This document shows positions 36,818 to 46,236 of a stretch of DNA of 64,000 nt, piece after piece. The translations under genes were made by a program, and so were the position numbers. Under the pieces are notes generated by a model. The model was not told the DNA's origin. It ran no database searches and saw nothing but the letters and a program-made list of their open reading frames with translations. Source of the DNA: an uncultured Paracoccaceae bacterium (GTDB taxonomy: Bacteria; Pseudomonadota; Alphaproteobacteria; Rhodobacterales; Rhodobacteraceae); assembly GCA_947503935.1 (NCBI GenBank), contig CANNFR010000005.1, positions 291,361-355,360 on the forward strand, given 5' to 3'. Every line of letters begins with the position of its first letter. Within the stretch, counting starts at the first letter, position 1.

Positions 36818-38425
36818 ATGTCTTTTGCTGCCCCCCTGACGCGCTTTTCTGCGGCGCTGACCCTTTCCATTGCGCTCTGCGTATCGCCCGTATCGGCCAC
36901 ATCGCTGACCGGTTTCATGCAATCCGTGGCCGAACAGGCATCCGATGATGCTGAAATTGCTTCATTTTATCGTGGCAACGGGTATCAGCCCATCTGGACC
37001 GGCGATGATGCCGCGCCCCGGCGGCAGGCGCTGTTGCGCGCCCTGATGCAGGCGGATGCGCATGGTCTGCCCTCGGCGCGCTACATGCCTGCCGAAATCG
37101 CAAATGCCTTCCGCTCGGCCCGCGGCGAGCGTGAGATCGGGGCGCTGGAGGTGGCGACCACCCGGGCCTTCTTGTCATATGCGCAGGATTTGCAGTCGGG
37201 CGCGCTTGAGCCGCGTCAGATCATGCCGGGTGAAATAAAGCGTGATCTGCCGCGCCGTGACCGGACTGAATTGCTGGCGGCCTTCGCTGCGGCCGAGAAC
37301 CCGTCGGCCTATCTGCGCTCGCTCGCGCCCGGCTCGGCGCAATATGCGTTGCTGATGCGCGAGAAGGCCCGACTTGAGCAGCTGATCGCGCGCGGCGGAT
37401 GGGGCGCCGACGTGCCCGCCCGCGCGCTGGAGCCTGGTCAGCGCGGGGCCGAAGTTGTGGCCTTGCGCAACCGGATGATGGCGATGGGCTATCTGCCCCG
37501 ATCGGCGGCGGCCAGCTATGACGCGGCGCTGACATCGGCGGTGCGTGATTTCCAGTCCGACCACGGGATTGAACCCGACGGTGTGGCCGGCCGGTCAACC
37601 ATGGCCGAGATCAACCGGGGCCCCGAGGATCGGCTGAAATCGGTTCTGGTCGCGCTGGAGCGTGAGCGGTGGATGAATATTGAGGGCGGCTTGGGCGCGC
37701 GCCATGTCTGGGTGAACCTGACCGATTTCCATGCCCGGATCGTGGATGATGGCATCGTGACGTTCCAGACCCGTGCTGTGGTCGGTGAACGCAAGGTCGA
37801 CAAGCGCACCTACGAATTCTCGGACGAGATGGAGTATATGGAGGTCAACCCGGATTGGACCGTGCCACGGTCGATTCTGGGCCGGGATTATCTGCCGCGC
37901 ATGCGCAACAATCCCAACGCGGCGAGCTACTTGCAGATCATCGACCGTCGCGGCCGCGTGGTGCCGCGGTCAGCCATCGATTTCACGCAATATACAGCGC
38001 GCAACTTCCCCTTCACCGTGCGCCAGCCGCCTGGTGGCCGGAATGCGTTGGGGCGGGTGAAGTTCATGTTCCCGAATGCGCATGCGATCTATCTGCATGA
38101 TACGCCGCAGAAAAACCTCTTCGCGCGCGAGGTTCGGGATTACTCGTCTGGCTGTATCCGTCTGAACGACCCGTTTGAGTTCGCCTACCATCTGCTGGAA
38201 CGGCAAATGGACGATCCCAAGCCCTATTTCGATGGGCTGGTACGGAGTGGCCGTCAGACGAAGGTCGATCTGGAAGAGCATGTGCCGGTGCATCTGGTCT
38301 ATTTCACGGCCTTCACCAGCGCCACGGGCGAGATGCAGTATCGCCGCGATATCTACGACCGCGATGCCCGCCTCTTCCGCGCGCTGGCCGATGCCGGGGT
38401 GGTGTTTCCCGGCCGCGAGGGGTAA
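36818..38425 (+). CDS. L,D-transpeptidase (YcbB/LdtD type)
   Basis: A 535-residue exported enzyme with a Sec signal (LTLSIALCVSPVSATS). A YcbB N-terminal scaffold follows, then a peptidoglycan-binding domain (YDAALTSAVRDFQSDHGIEPDG) and the YkuD catalytic domain with HDTPQKNLF and the Cys in YSSGCIRLNDP. It forms 3-3 crosslinks in peptidoglycan. GAGG lies 6 nt before the ATG. It is followed by lpxD on the same strand after 42 bp. Confidence 0.93.
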   Translation: MSFAAPLTRFSAALTLSIALCVSPVSATSLTGFMQSVAEQASDDAEIASFYRGNGYQPIWTGDDAAPRRQALLRALMQADAHGLPSARYMPAEIANAFRSARGEREIGALEVATTRAFLSYAQDLQSGALEPRQIMPGEIKRDLPRRDRTELLAAFAAAENPSAYLRSLAPGSAQYALLMREKARLEQLIARGGWGADVPARALEPGQRGAEVVALRNRMMAMGYLPRSAAASYDAALTSAVRDFQSDHGIEPDGVAGRSTMAEINRGPEDRLKSVLVALERERWMNIEGGLGARHVWVNLTDFHARIVDDGIVTFQTRAVVGERKVDKRTYEFSDEMEYMEVNPDWTVPRSILGRDYLPRMRNNPNAASYLQIIDRRGRVVPRSAIDFTQYTARNFPFTVRQPPGGRNALGRVKFMFPNAHAIYLHDTPQKNLFAREVRDYSSGCIRLNDPFEFAYHLLERQMDDPKPYFDGLVRSGRQTKVDLEEHVPVHLVYFTAFTSATGEMQYRRDIYDRDARLFRALADAGVVFPGREG

Positions 38426-38467
38426 ATCGGCCCCCGGCTGGCTATTGCCTGATCGGGAGAGTGCTGG

Positions 38468-39559
38468 ATGACATATTCGGTTGCCGAAATCGCGGCGGCC
38501 CTTGGCGCCCGCGCCGAGGGTGATACCAGCTTGACCATCACCGGCGCCGCCGAACCCGCCCACGCCACGCCCGATACGATCGCCCTGGCGATGGACCCGA
38601 AATATGCCGATGGATTGGCCAAGGGCGCGGCCCGCGTGGCGGTGCTTTGGGAGGGGGCTGAGTGGAGGGACCTTGGGCTTAAGGCGGCGATCTTCGTGGG
38701 GCGGCCGCGTTTGGCCATGTCGGCGCTGACCGCGATGATGGATCTCGGGCCGGGGGTGAATAATGGCATCCATCCCATGGCCGTCGTCGACCCTTCCGCC
38801 GAGATCGGAGAGAACACCGCTATCGGCCCCTTCGTCGTGATCGGCAAGGGCGTGCAGATTGGCCCGAACGCGGTCATCGCAGCCCATGTCAGCATCGGCA
38901 ATGAGGCGCAGATCGGGGCGGATGCCCTTCTGCATGCAGGCGCGCGCATCGGCGCCCGGGTGCAGATCGGTGACCGCTTCATCGCGCAACCCGGTGCGGT
39001 GATCGGGGCGGATGGATTTTCCTTCGTGACCGAACAGAAATCCGGCGTCGAGGAGATCCGCGAGACGCTGGGCACCCGCGATGAGGTGCGCGCGCAATCC
39101 TGGCTACGCATCCATTCTCTGGGCGGAATTGAGATCGGCGATGATGTCGAGGTGGGCGCCAATGCCTGCATCGATCGCGGCACGATCCGCGCGACAACCA
39201 TCGGGCGGGGGACGAAGCTCGATAACCTTGTCCATATCGGCCATAACGTGCAGGTGGGTGAGGATTGCCTGCTCTGCGGGCAGGTGGGCATTGCCGGCTC
39301 GGCGCGGATCGGCAACCGGGTGGTTCTGGGCGGCCAATGCGGCGTGAACGACAACATTTTCGTGGGCGACGACGTGATCGCAGGGGGTGCCACCAAGATC
39401 TTCACCAACGCGCCCGCGGGCCGCGTGTTGCTGGGCTATCCGGCGGTGAAGATGGAAACCCATGTCGAGATGCAAAAGGCGCTCCGCCGTCTGCCGCGTC
39501 TGGCCGACAAGGTCGCCGCCTTGCAAAAAGCGGTTTCAAAGGACAGCGGCAATGACTAA
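38468..39559 (+). CDS. lpxD: UDP-3-O-acylglucosamine N-acyltransferase
   Basis: Adds the second hydroxyacyl chain in lipid A synthesis, using acyl-ACP. At 363 residues it has a left-handed beta-helix of hexapeptide repeats (about residues 105-290, e.g. [20 protein letters not shown]). The GIDS-like active region is [14 protein letters not shown], with the catalytic His. In most genomes lpxD sits with bamA, fabZ and lpxA; here it leads an ACP and ketosynthase pair instead. Confidence 0.93.
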   Translation: MTYSVAEIAAALGARAEGDTSLTITGAAEPAHATPDTIALAMDPKYADGLAKGAARVAVLWEGAEWRDLGLKAAIFVGRPRLAMSALTAMMDLGPGVNNGIHPMAVVDPSAEIGENTAIGPFVVIGKGVQIGPNAVIAAHVSIGNEAQIGADALLHAGARIGARVQIGDRFIAQPGAVIGADGFSFVTEQKSGVEEIRETLGTRDEVRAQSWLRIHSLGGIEIGDDVEVGANACIDRGTIRATTIGRGTKLDNLVHIGHNVQVGEDCLLCGQVGIAGSARIGNRVVLGGQCGVNDNIFVGDDVIAGGATKIFTNAPAGRVLLGYPAVKMETHVEMQKALRRLPRLADKVAALQKAVSKDSGND

Positions 39560-39592
39560 ATCTGCCTCAGGAGTACGGGCAGGGCAGGGCGC

Positions 39593-39859
39593 ATGACCGG
39601 CAGCATCAAGGATCAGGTGATCGGCATCATCGCAGAACAGGCGGTGCTTGAGGTGGATGACGTCAAGATGACCTCGACACTGGAAGATCTGGGCATCGAC
39701 AGCCTGGGCCTGGTAGAATCTATCTTTGCCATCGAAGAGGCGTTCGACATTCAGGTGCCGTTCAACGCCAACAATCCCGGCGAGGGCGCGTTTGATATCT
39801 CGTCGGTCGCGGCCATTGTCGCGGCGGTGGAAAAACTGGTGGCCGAACAGCATTCATGA
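39593..39859 (+). CDS. Acyl carrier protein (specialised)
   Basis: An 88-residue ACP with the phosphopantetheine-attachment motif DLGIDSLGLVE. It is divergent in sequence from housekeeping AcpP (KDQVIGIIAEQAVLEVDDVK at the start). Its stop overlaps the ketosynthase start by 4 bp (ATGA). Placed between lpxD and a ketosynthase, it may carry special acyl chains for lipid A, as AcpXL does in rhizobia; that function is inferred from context only. Confidence 0.87.
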   Translation: MTGSIKDQVIGIIAEQAVLEVDDVKMTSTLEDLGIDSLGLVESIFAIEEAFDIQVPFNANNPGEGAFDISSVAAIVAAVEKLVAEQHS

Positions 39860-41064
39860 AACGGGTCGTCATCACCGGTGCGGGCACGATCAACGCGCTC
39901 GGCCACGATGTGCCAAGCACGTTCGAGGCATTTCGCGAGGGCCGCTGCGGGATCACCGATTTGGATATCCAGGATGTCGACCGTCTGGCCATCAAGATCG
40001 GCGGGCAGGTCCATGGCTGGGACCCCGAGGCGCATTTCAACCGCCAGCAAATCTCGCTCTATGACAAGTTCACGCAATTCACCCTTCTGGCGGCCAAGCA
40101 GGCGATCGGGCAGGCGGGACTGAGTTTTGAGGGGCAGCTGGCCGCCAGCTCCGGTGTCGTGCTGGGCACGGCAGGCGGTGGCGTAAACACCTGGGACGAG
40201 AATTACCGCACCGTCTATGAAGAGGGGAAGAACCGCGTTCACCCCTTCGTGGTCCCGAAGCTCATGAACAACGCCGCCGCCAGCCATGTGAGCATGGAGT
40301 GGAACCTCAAAGGGCCGTCCTTCACCGTGGCCACGGCTTGCGCCAGTTCGAACCACGCGATGGGGCAGGCGTTCTGGCTGGTCCGCTCGGGCGCGGCGCA
40401 GGTGATGATCACCGGTGGGTCTGAAAGCATGCTCTGCTTCGGCGGCGTGAAGGCCTGGGAAGGCCTGCGTGTGATGTCGAAGGACGCCTGCCGCCCGTTT
40501 TCGGCCAACCGTAACGGAATGGTCCAGGGCGAGGGCGCGGCGGTCTTCGTCTTCGAGGAGTATCAGCACGCCAAGGCGCGCGGTGCCGAGATCCTGGCAG
40601 AAGTCATAGGCTTCGCCATGACCTCGGATGCGGGCGATATCGTGATGCCGTCCGCCCAGGGCGCCGAACGCGCGATCACCGGCGCACTGCGGGACGCGCG
40701 GCTCAATGCCGATGAGGTGGGCTATATCAACGCCCATGGCACGGGCACGGCGGCCAACGACAAGACCGAATGCAGTGCCGTCGCCCATGCCTTCGGCCAC
40801 CATGCGGATCGGTTGATGATGTCCTCGACCAAATCGATGCACGGCCATCTGATCGGCGGCACCGGCGCGGTTGAGCTGTTGGCCTGCATCATGGCGCTGA
40901 AAGACGGCGTGATCGCGCCCACGATCGGCTATGAGGAGCCCGATCCGGAATGCGCCCTGGACGTCGTTCCGAATGTGGCTCGCGAGGCAAAGGTTCAGGC
41001 GGTGCTGTCGAACGCCTTCGCCTTTGGCGGCTTGAATGCCGTGATCGCGTTGAAGCAGGCATAG
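39856..41064 (+). CDS. Beta-ketoacyl-ACP synthase (FabF-like)
   Basis: A 402-residue condensing enzyme with the Cys-His-His triad: Cys in ATACASSNHAMG, His in NAHGTGTAANDKTE and His in SMHGHLIGGTGAVE. It is separate from the fabF that normally pairs with acpP. The start overlaps the ACP stop. With lpxD and the ACP it forms a small operon that may elongate an acyl chain for the outer membrane. The substrate is not known. Confidence 0.92.
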   Translation: MKRVVITGAGTINALGHDVPSTFEAFREGRCGITDLDIQDVDRLAIKIGGQVHGWDPEAHFNRQQISLYDKFTQFTLLAAKQAIGQAGLSFEGQLAASSGVVLGTAGGGVNTWDENYRTVYEEGKNRVHPFVVPKLMNNAAASHVSMEWNLKGPSFTVATACASSNHAMGQAFWLVRSGAAQVMITGGSESMLCFGGVKAWEGLRVMSKDACRPFSANRNGMVQGEGAAVFVFEEYQHAKARGAEILAEVIGFAMTSDAGDIVMPSAQGAERAITGALRDARLNADEVGYINAHGTGTAANDKTECSAVAHAFGHHADRLMMSSTKSMHGHLIGGTGAVELLACIMALKDGVIAPTIGYEEPDPECALDVVPNVAREAKVQAVLSNAFAFGGLNAVIALKQA

Positions 41065-41070
41065 CGCTGA

Positions 41071-41095
41071 CAGGGCGGGACGAAGCCCCGCCCTG
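41071..41095. terminator. Stem-loop between convergent genes
   Basis: A perfect 9-bp stem CAGGGCGGG / CCCGCCCTG with a 7-base loop, starting 6 bp after the ketosynthase stop. Only a short T stretch follows on the plus strand. Confidence 0.6.
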
Positions 41096-41103
41096 CGCTT
41101 TGA

Positions 41104-41580
41104 TCAGTTGGTGTGCAGCGGAACGCCCGCATCGCTCAGGATCGCCTCGAGCTGAGCGTCGACCGCCTCGTCAAGTTCTTCGACATTGCTCCACCAGGCC
41201 ACAAGCTGCTCCTGATAGCCTTCGTTTCCAACGGGCGCGGCAAGAAGCTCCTGCCCCTGTGCCTCGGCACTGGTCCAGCCCTCGGCAAACGCCGCGACGG
41301 CCTGGGCCTGGGGCTCGGTCAACTCCATGGCCTGAAGTTGGGCGACATAGAACGTGATCTGTTCGCTGTCCTCGGCAAATTCTTCGATCGCATCGCCCCG
41401 GGCCTCTTCCGGCAGGCCGGGGGTCGTGGCCAGGAACAGTGCGGCGGCGGCTTCGGCGACGTTGGCTTCAAGTTTCGACATCGCGGCGACTGCAGATAGC
41501 GTGTCGGCCTGGGCCGCAGCGACATTTGGCAGAAGAAGTGCCAGCGCCGCGGCGCCGGTCAGAACTGAAGTGGTTCGCAT
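41104..41580 (-). CDS. Exported hypothetical alpha-helical protein
   Basis: A 158-residue protein with a Sec signal (MRTTSVLTGAAALALLLPNVAAAQ). The mature part is acidic and helical, rich in Ala and Glu, without Cys. The family is unknown. The start at 41580 follows GAGGG by 5 nt. It lies downstream of the IalB gene on the same strand, so they may be co-transcribed, although a hairpin at 41741 separates them. Confidence 0.65.
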   Translation of the reverse strand: MRTTSVLTGAAALALLLPNVAAAQADTLSAVAAMSKLEANVAEAAAALFLATTPGLPEEARGDAIEEFAEDSEQITFYVAQLQAMELTEPQAQAVAAFAEGWTSAEAQGQELLAAPVGNEGYQEQLVAWWSNVEELDEAVDAQLEAILSDAGVPLHTN

Positions 41581-41740
41581 GATTACCCTCACAGGTTGGA
41601 TACGCCGGGCGGGAAGTCCCCGGCGCGGCCAACATGTGAAGCTTTTCCGCGTGGCGCAACCTGGGCGGGATCACCCTAGCGCAAGCTCGCCTATCTGTGC
41701 GAATTGTCGCAGACGGCATCGCGGAAAACCGCATGTGGCT

Positions 41741-41766
41741 GGCGGGCAAACCGGCGTTTGCCCGCC
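41741..41766 (-). terminator. Stem-loop downstream of the IalB-family gene
   Basis: A perfect 11-bp stem GGCGGGCAAAC / GTTTGCCCGCC with a 4-base loop, 13 bp after the IalB-type stop on the minus strand. No long T tract follows, so it is a likely but imperfect terminator. Confidence 0.55.
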
Positions 41767-41779
41767 TGAAAGCAACATC

Positions 41780-42415
41780 CTACTCCTGCGCCGGCGGGTT
41801 CAAAGCCAGCAGGGCGTCATACCCCGCCGTGAAGCCTGCCAGTGAGACCGTTAGGTTGATACGCTGATCCGGGGCCACGACCGGTACAATCGAGATGGCG
41901 GCCGTCGCGCCGCGCTTGAAGCTGTCAATGTCAGCTTGGCTAAAGCCGACGCGAGCGAAACACCCCGTCTGATTGCAGAATGTAAACGGGTAACGCCGCG
42001 CGTTCGCCCCATCGATCGTCAAAGTCACCGCCTGGGTCAGCATGGTTTCCAACGGCGTGATAATGGTCCCGCCAGCGATAGCTTCGCCCTGCGGTGTCGG
42101 CAGTGGGAAGAGCGCAAATTCGGCCACGGGGTTGCCGTCTTCCCCATTCAGCAACTGATAAAGCTGGCAGGGATCATTGCCGGGTTCTTCGGTGCGGATG
42201 CAGCGGATATCCCAATCGCCATGCTCTTCGCTGACATAGGGGGATCCGAGCGGGTTCCCATCCGGCGCCACGGCGACACCCATGGACAGGCCGCCAGGCT
42301 CTGCCGGAGCCTCTTCGGCTGTGGTTTCGTCAGCCTCGGGCTCGGCTGGGGTGTCCTGCGCCAGGCCGGGTGTGGCCAGGGCAAGAAAGGCAAGGAAGGA
42401 TAAGGTGGTGCGCAT
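41780..42415 (-). CDS. Invasion-associated locus B (IalB) family protein, exported
   Basis: A 211-residue periplasmic protein with a Sec signal (MRTTLSFLAFLALATPGLAQ) and an acidic linker. The IalB fold follows, shown by GDWDIRC, then DPCQLYQLL and FCNQTGCFARVGF, with paired Cys residues. The name comes from Bartonella; in free-living alphaproteobacteria the role is unknown. The start at 42415 is the ATG giving MRTTLSF. Confidence 0.85.
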   Translation of the reverse strand: MRTTLSFLAFLALATPGLAQDTPAEPEADETTAEEAPAEPGGLSMGVAVAPDGNPLGSPYVSEEHGDWDIRCIRTEEPGNDPCQLYQLLNGEDGNPVAEFALFPLPTPQGEAIAGGTIITPLETMLTQAVTLTIDGANARRYPFTFCNQTGCFARVGFSQADIDSFKRGATAAISIVPVVAPDQRINLTVSLAGFTAGYDALLALNPPAQE

Positions 42416-42935
42416 GATGCTCAATCAGTCTCTCGGTTGTTCTTATCAGCTTGCCATATCACGCGGTTCCGATGGTGTCAGGCCCGGAAATGTGACTTTG
42501 CGGTGGAAACAGGCGGGGCTTTGCCGGTGCGCGCGGGGGCGTCTTCGGCCAAAGAAAAAGGGCCTTGAAAAAGGCCCTTTCCCCAATCGTTTCTCCCCGT
42601 CGGACTGGCCGACTTAGTTATTGCCCGGACGCTACGAATATTGCTCGCATGCGTCAACATGGAATTTTGGGTAGTGTCCCAGATTTGATCAATAGGGAGA
42701 GAGAGCCGGATTTCCGTTTGCGGGTCATTTCGCCGGCGGTCTCAAGCAATACACCTTCATCCGCGGACAATGCCAATGATATGGGGGTCATAAAAAGGCC
42801 GCGCTTGGGGGCCCGGCCAGTCAACAGGGAGGATTATCTGCAAAGCCATGCCCAAAGCGCGGCCGCAGACCCGTTCGACACTGGCAGAGATTGGTTAAGA
42901 CTGTATTGTCACCACAAAGAACGAGGGAGTTTCGC
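42416..42935. other. Long intergenic region upstream of the HerA-like gene
   Basis: 520 bp with no convincing gene on either strand. It contains a minus-strand terminator at 42557-42580. On the plus strand it should hold the promoter of the HerA-like gene at 42936; on the minus strand, that of the IalB gene. It may hide a small RNA on the minus strand. Confidence 0.5.
42557..42580 (-). terminator. Rho-independent terminator with no assigned gene
   Basis: A 10-bp stem AAAGGGCCTT / AAGGCCCTTT around a GAAA loop, with a T-rich tract (TTCTTTGG) on the minus strand after it. No minus-strand gene is recognised upstream of it (42581-42935). Confidence 0.65.
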
Positions 42936-44471
42936 ATGAGTGACCGGATTTTTGTGGGCGGTGGCGCTGAAGAATACGGGGTGCCGCAGCATCTGCTTTT
43001 GAAGTATGGTAACCGTCACGGGCTGGTGGCAGGCGCCACAGGCACGGGCAAGACGGTCACCCTGCAGATCCTGGCCGAGGGGTTTTCGGCCGCCGGCGTG
43101 CCGGTGATCCTATCCGACGTGAAGGGCGATCTGTCCGGTCTGGCCATGGCCGGCAGCGAAAGCCACAAGCTGCATGGCGCCTTCATGAAGCGCGCGGGCA
43201 CCATTGGCCTCGATCTCGCCTACCAGGCGTTTCCGGTGGTCTTCTGGGACCTCTTCGGCGAACAGGGCCACCCGATCCGCACCACGGTGGCCGAGATGGG
43301 GCCTTTGCTGATCTCGCGCCTTCTGGAACTGAGTGAGGCGCAGGAAGGCGTGGTCAACATCGCCTTCCGCGTGGCCGATGAAGAAGGGATGCCGCTTCTC
43401 GATCTGAAGGATCTGCAGGCGCTTCTGGTCTGGGTCGGCGAGAATGCCGACCAGCTGACCCTGCGCTATGGAAATGTCTCGCCCAATTCGATCGGCACGA
43501 TCCAGCGCCGCCTCCTGGTGCTGGAAAATCAGGGCGGGGCCGAGTTCTTTGGCGAACCCGCCCTTGATCTGACGGATCTGATGCAGGTGGGTGCCGACGG
43601 GCGCGGCCGGATCAACATTCTGGCAGCGGACAAGCTGATGTCCTCGCCACGGCTCTATGCGACCTTCCTCCTCTGGGTCTTGTCGGAATTGTTCGAGGAA
43701 TTGCCCGAGGTGGGCGACCCCGACAAGCCAAAGCTCGTCTTCTTCTTCGACGAGGCGCATTTGTTGTTCGACGACGCGCCGAAAGCACTGGTCGACAAGG
43801 TCGAACAGGTGGCCCGCCTGATCCGCTCAAAAGGGGTGGGGGTCTATTTCATCACCCAGAACCCCGCCGATGTGCCCGAGGATATTCTGGGCCAGCTCGG
43901 CAACCGGGTGCAGCATGCGCTCCGCGCCTTCACCGCGCGCGACCAGAAGAACCTGCGCCGCGCCGCCGATACCTACCGCGACAATCCCCGCTTCGATACC
44001 GAAGACGCGATCAAGCAAGTCGGCGTGGGCGAGGCGGTGACCTCGTTTCTCGAGGCGAAGGGCGCGCCGGGCATCGTTGAGTGCACGCTGATCCGCCCGC
44101 CATCCTCGCAATTGGGGCCGATCACGGCGGACCAGCGGAAGGCGGTGATTGCGGGCTCACCAGTCATGGGCAGATATGAGCAGGCCGTCGATCGCGAAAG
44201 CGCCTTCGAGATGCTGCGCAAAAAGGCCGAGATCGCGGCGAAAGCCGCCGAGGAGGCCGAGATGGCCGAGGAAAGGCAGAAAGAGGAAGACCGCGCGTTC
44301 CAGAAGGCGCGCCGCTACGATGGCGGGCGCGCCAGCGCGGGCCGCAGCCGGTCCAGCAGCGATCAGGGCTTTGGCGCGGCCCTCGGCAAGACGGTGATGA
44401 AGGAACTCACCGGCACGACTGGCCGCCGCATCGTCCGCGGTATCCTGGGCAGTCTCTTCAAAGCCAGGTAA
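42936..44471 (+). CDS. HerA-like ATPase (DUF853 family)
   Basis: A 511-residue P-loop ATPase of the HerA/FtsK superfamily. Walker A is [11 protein letters not shown] and Walker B is [12 protein letters not shown]; the later [21 protein letters not shown] is the usual arginine and sensor region. The C-terminal 100 residues are a coiled, charged tail. DUF853 proteins are widespread in alphaproteobacteria, and their role (DNA translocation or repair is guessed) is unproven. GAGGGAG lies 6 nt before the start. Confidence 0.9.
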   Translation: MSDRIFVGGGAEEYGVPQHLLLKYGNRHGLVAGATGTGKTVTLQILAEGFSAAGVPVILSDVKGDLSGLAMAGSESHKLHGAFMKRAGTIGLDLAYQAFPVVFWDLFGEQGHPIRTTVAEMGPLLISRLLELSEAQEGVVNIAFRVADEEGMPLLDLKDLQALLVWVGENADQLTLRYGNVSPNSIGTIQRRLLVLENQGGAEFFGEPALDLTDLMQVGADGRGRINILAADKLMSSPRLYATFLLWVLSELFEELPEVGDPDKPKLVFFFDEAHLLFDDAPKALVDKVEQVARLIRSKGVGVYFITQNPADVPEDILGQLGNRVQHALRAFTARDQKNLRRAADTYRDNPRFDTEDAIKQVGVGEAVTSFLEAKGAPGIVECTLIRPPSSQLGPITADQRKAVIAGSPVMGRYEQAVDRESAFEMLRKKAEIAAKAAEEAEMAEERQKEEDRAFQKARRYDGGRASAGRSRSSSDQGFGAALGKTVMKELTGTTGRRIVRGILGSLFKAR

Positions 44472-44482
44472 GCGCGCCCGGC

Positions 44483-44540
44483 TCCTTCATTCTGTCAAAA
44501 ATACCTCCGCCGGAGGCACGCCGCCGAAGGCGGCGCCCGG
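44483..44540 (+). repeat. REP-like intergenic element, diverged copy 4
   Basis: Reads CTCCTTCATTCTGTC, AAAAATACC, then a GC-rich segment with inverted repeats (CGCCGGAGG and GCCGCCGAAGGCGGC). It follows the HerA-like gene stop. It is the most diverged of the four copies. Confidence 0.45.
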
Positions 44541-44595
44541 CCCAACCGCAAGGCGCGGATCTTCGATCCGCAACGGCGGGCGGGAGGGGCCCTTA

Positions 44596-44737
44596 CAGCG
44601 TTATGCGAAAAACCTATAGCGTTTCGAGATAAACCTGAATCGAAAATACCCTGCCATGCTTCGCATTCTCGGGACATTTTCGATGCGAGATGTGTCAGGT
44701 GTATCCTGAAACGCTATAGGTTTTTCGTCAAACGCTG
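44596..44737. repeat. 142-bp near-palindromic element (MITE-like)
   Basis: Two arms of about 43 bp, 44596-44638 and 44695-44737, are inverted copies with few mismatches. Their shared core is GAAAAACCTATAGCGTTTC, followed by an ACCTGA block. Inside, a second inverted pair, ATCGAAAAT (44639) and ATTTTCGAT (44676), continues the symmetry. The element is AT-rich in a GC-rich setting and ends 5 bp before the CNNM gene stop. It could be a non-autonomous transposable element or a large cruciform-forming terminator. Confidence 0.75.
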
Positions 44738-44742
44738 CAGCC

Positions 44743-46050
44743 TCAAAGCGGGCGGATCTTCAGCTTGGTGATCCGGTTGTCCTTGCGCGTCACAACCTCG
44801 AACCGGAAGCCATGGAAGGAAAACACCTGCCCCTCATTGGGGATCATCTGCGCCTCGTGGATCACGAGGCCCGCAATCGTGTTGGCTTCCTCATCGGGCA
44901 ATTGCCAGTCGGCGGCGCGGTTCAGGTCGCGGATCGTGGCCGCGCCATCGACCAGATACTGGCCATCCTCGCTGCGGCGGAACGGCTGTTCGGCGCTTTC
45001 ATCGAATTCGTCGGTGATCTCGCCCACGATCTCTTCGATGATGTCCTCCAGCGTGATCAGCCCGCGCAGGGCGCCGTATTCATCGACGACCAGCGCGAAA
45101 TGGGTGTGGCGCACCAGGAATTGCCGCATCTGCTCGTCCAGCGGTGTGCTGTCGGGCACGAAATAGGGCGGCATCGCCACGTCCATCAGCTTGAGGTCCT
45201 TCAGCGAGGCCAGCCCCCCCTGATCGCCCCGGATCAGCTTGTCGACCGCGCGCAACAGGTCCTTGGCGTGGATCACACCGACGATATTTTCCTTGTCGCC
45301 CTTGAAGACGGGCAGGCGCGTATGGGGTGACGCCAGACATTGCGACAAGATCGCCTCGGGGTCGTCATCGGCATCGATCATCTCGATCTGGCTGCGGTGG
45401 CGCATGATCTCTTCCACCGTGCGGTCTGACAGATCCAGCGCGCCCAGCAGACGGTCGCGGTGTTCTTTCTCGACCACGCCCTCGGAATGGCCGATGGCCA
45501 GCGCGCCGACGATCTCCTCATGCACCGACAGAACCTGGCTGTCAGGGTCGGTCCGCACGCCGAAGAGCGCCAAAATCATGCGCACGAAAAACCGCACCGC
45601 CGTCACGATGGGCGAGAGGACCAGGATCACCAGACGGATGATCGGCGAGACGCGAGAGGCCACGGTTTCGGCATTTGTGATCGAGTAGGTCTTGGGCAGC
45701 ACCTCGGCGAAGACAAGCACCAGCGCGGTCATCACCAGCGTGGCCAGGGCGACACCGGATTCGCCGAAGGCGCGCGTGAAAAGCGCCGTGGCCAGCGACG
45801 CGGCCAGAATGTTCACCACGTTATTGCCCAGAAGGATCGCGCCGATCAGACGCTCGTTATCCTCGGTCAGCTTCAACGCCGTCGCCGCCCCCGCCGACCC
45901 CCGGTCAGCCTGATTGCGCAGCTTGCCGCGCGAAGCGGCTGTCAGGGCCGTTTCGCTGCCCGAGAAGAAGGCCGACAGCACCAGAAGGCACAAGATCGCC
46001 GCCGCCGTGCCCCAGAATGCCGTATCAAGAAATGTCGCCGTGCCGTCCAT
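44743..46050 (-). CDS. CNNM/CorC-type membrane protein (DUF21, CBS pair, CorC_HlyC)
   Basis: A 435-residue protein. An N-terminal DUF21 membrane domain (about residues 10-195) with an SGSETALTAAS segment is followed by a CBS pair (about 215-340) and a C-terminal CorC_HlyC transporter-associated domain (about 355-433). Members are implicated in Mg2+/Co2+ efflux; the hemolysin label is historical. It probably acts in the inner membrane with nucleotide sensing through the CBS domains. It is transcribed alone. Confidence 0.92.
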   Translation of the reverse strand: MDGTATFLDTAFWGTAAAILCLLVLSAFFSGSETALTAASRGKLRNQADRGSAGAATALKLTEDNERLIGAILLGNNVVNILAASLATALFTRAFGESGVALATLVMTALVLVFAEVLPKTYSITNAETVASRVSPIIRLVILVLSPIVTAVRFFVRMILALFGVRTDPDSQVLSVHEEIVGALAIGHSEGVVEKEHRDRLLGALDLSDRTVEEIMRHRSQIEMIDADDDPEAILSQCLASPHTRLPVFKGDKENIVGVIHAKDLLRAVDKLIRGDQGGLASLKDLKLMDVAMPPYFVPDSTPLDEQMRQFLVRHTHFALVVDEYGALRGLITLEDIIEEIVGEITDEFDESAEQPFRRSEDGQYLVDGAATIRDLNRAADWQLPDEEANTIAGLVIHEAQMIPNEGQVFSFHGFRFEVVTRKDNRITKLKIRPL

Positions 46051-46236
46051 GATTGCCCCCTTGAGCGTGGCTCACGTTATGGGGGTGCGGGGCCTTGCGT
46101 TCAAGGCCGGGTGTCATCTGGCCCCGTGCGATGCTGTCTGGGCCATCCCGGTCACCCTCGCTCTCTCGCCTGTCAGCGCGGCAACGCCACGCATCCGGCC
46201 TGTCGCGGGGGCAGGGCGTCCGGGGCCCGGCGCGCC

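Noticed and set aside
42565..42939. 124-codon plus-strand open frame before the HerA-like gene
   Set aside because: It starts inside a terminator stem, has no ribosome-binding site and no family resemblance.
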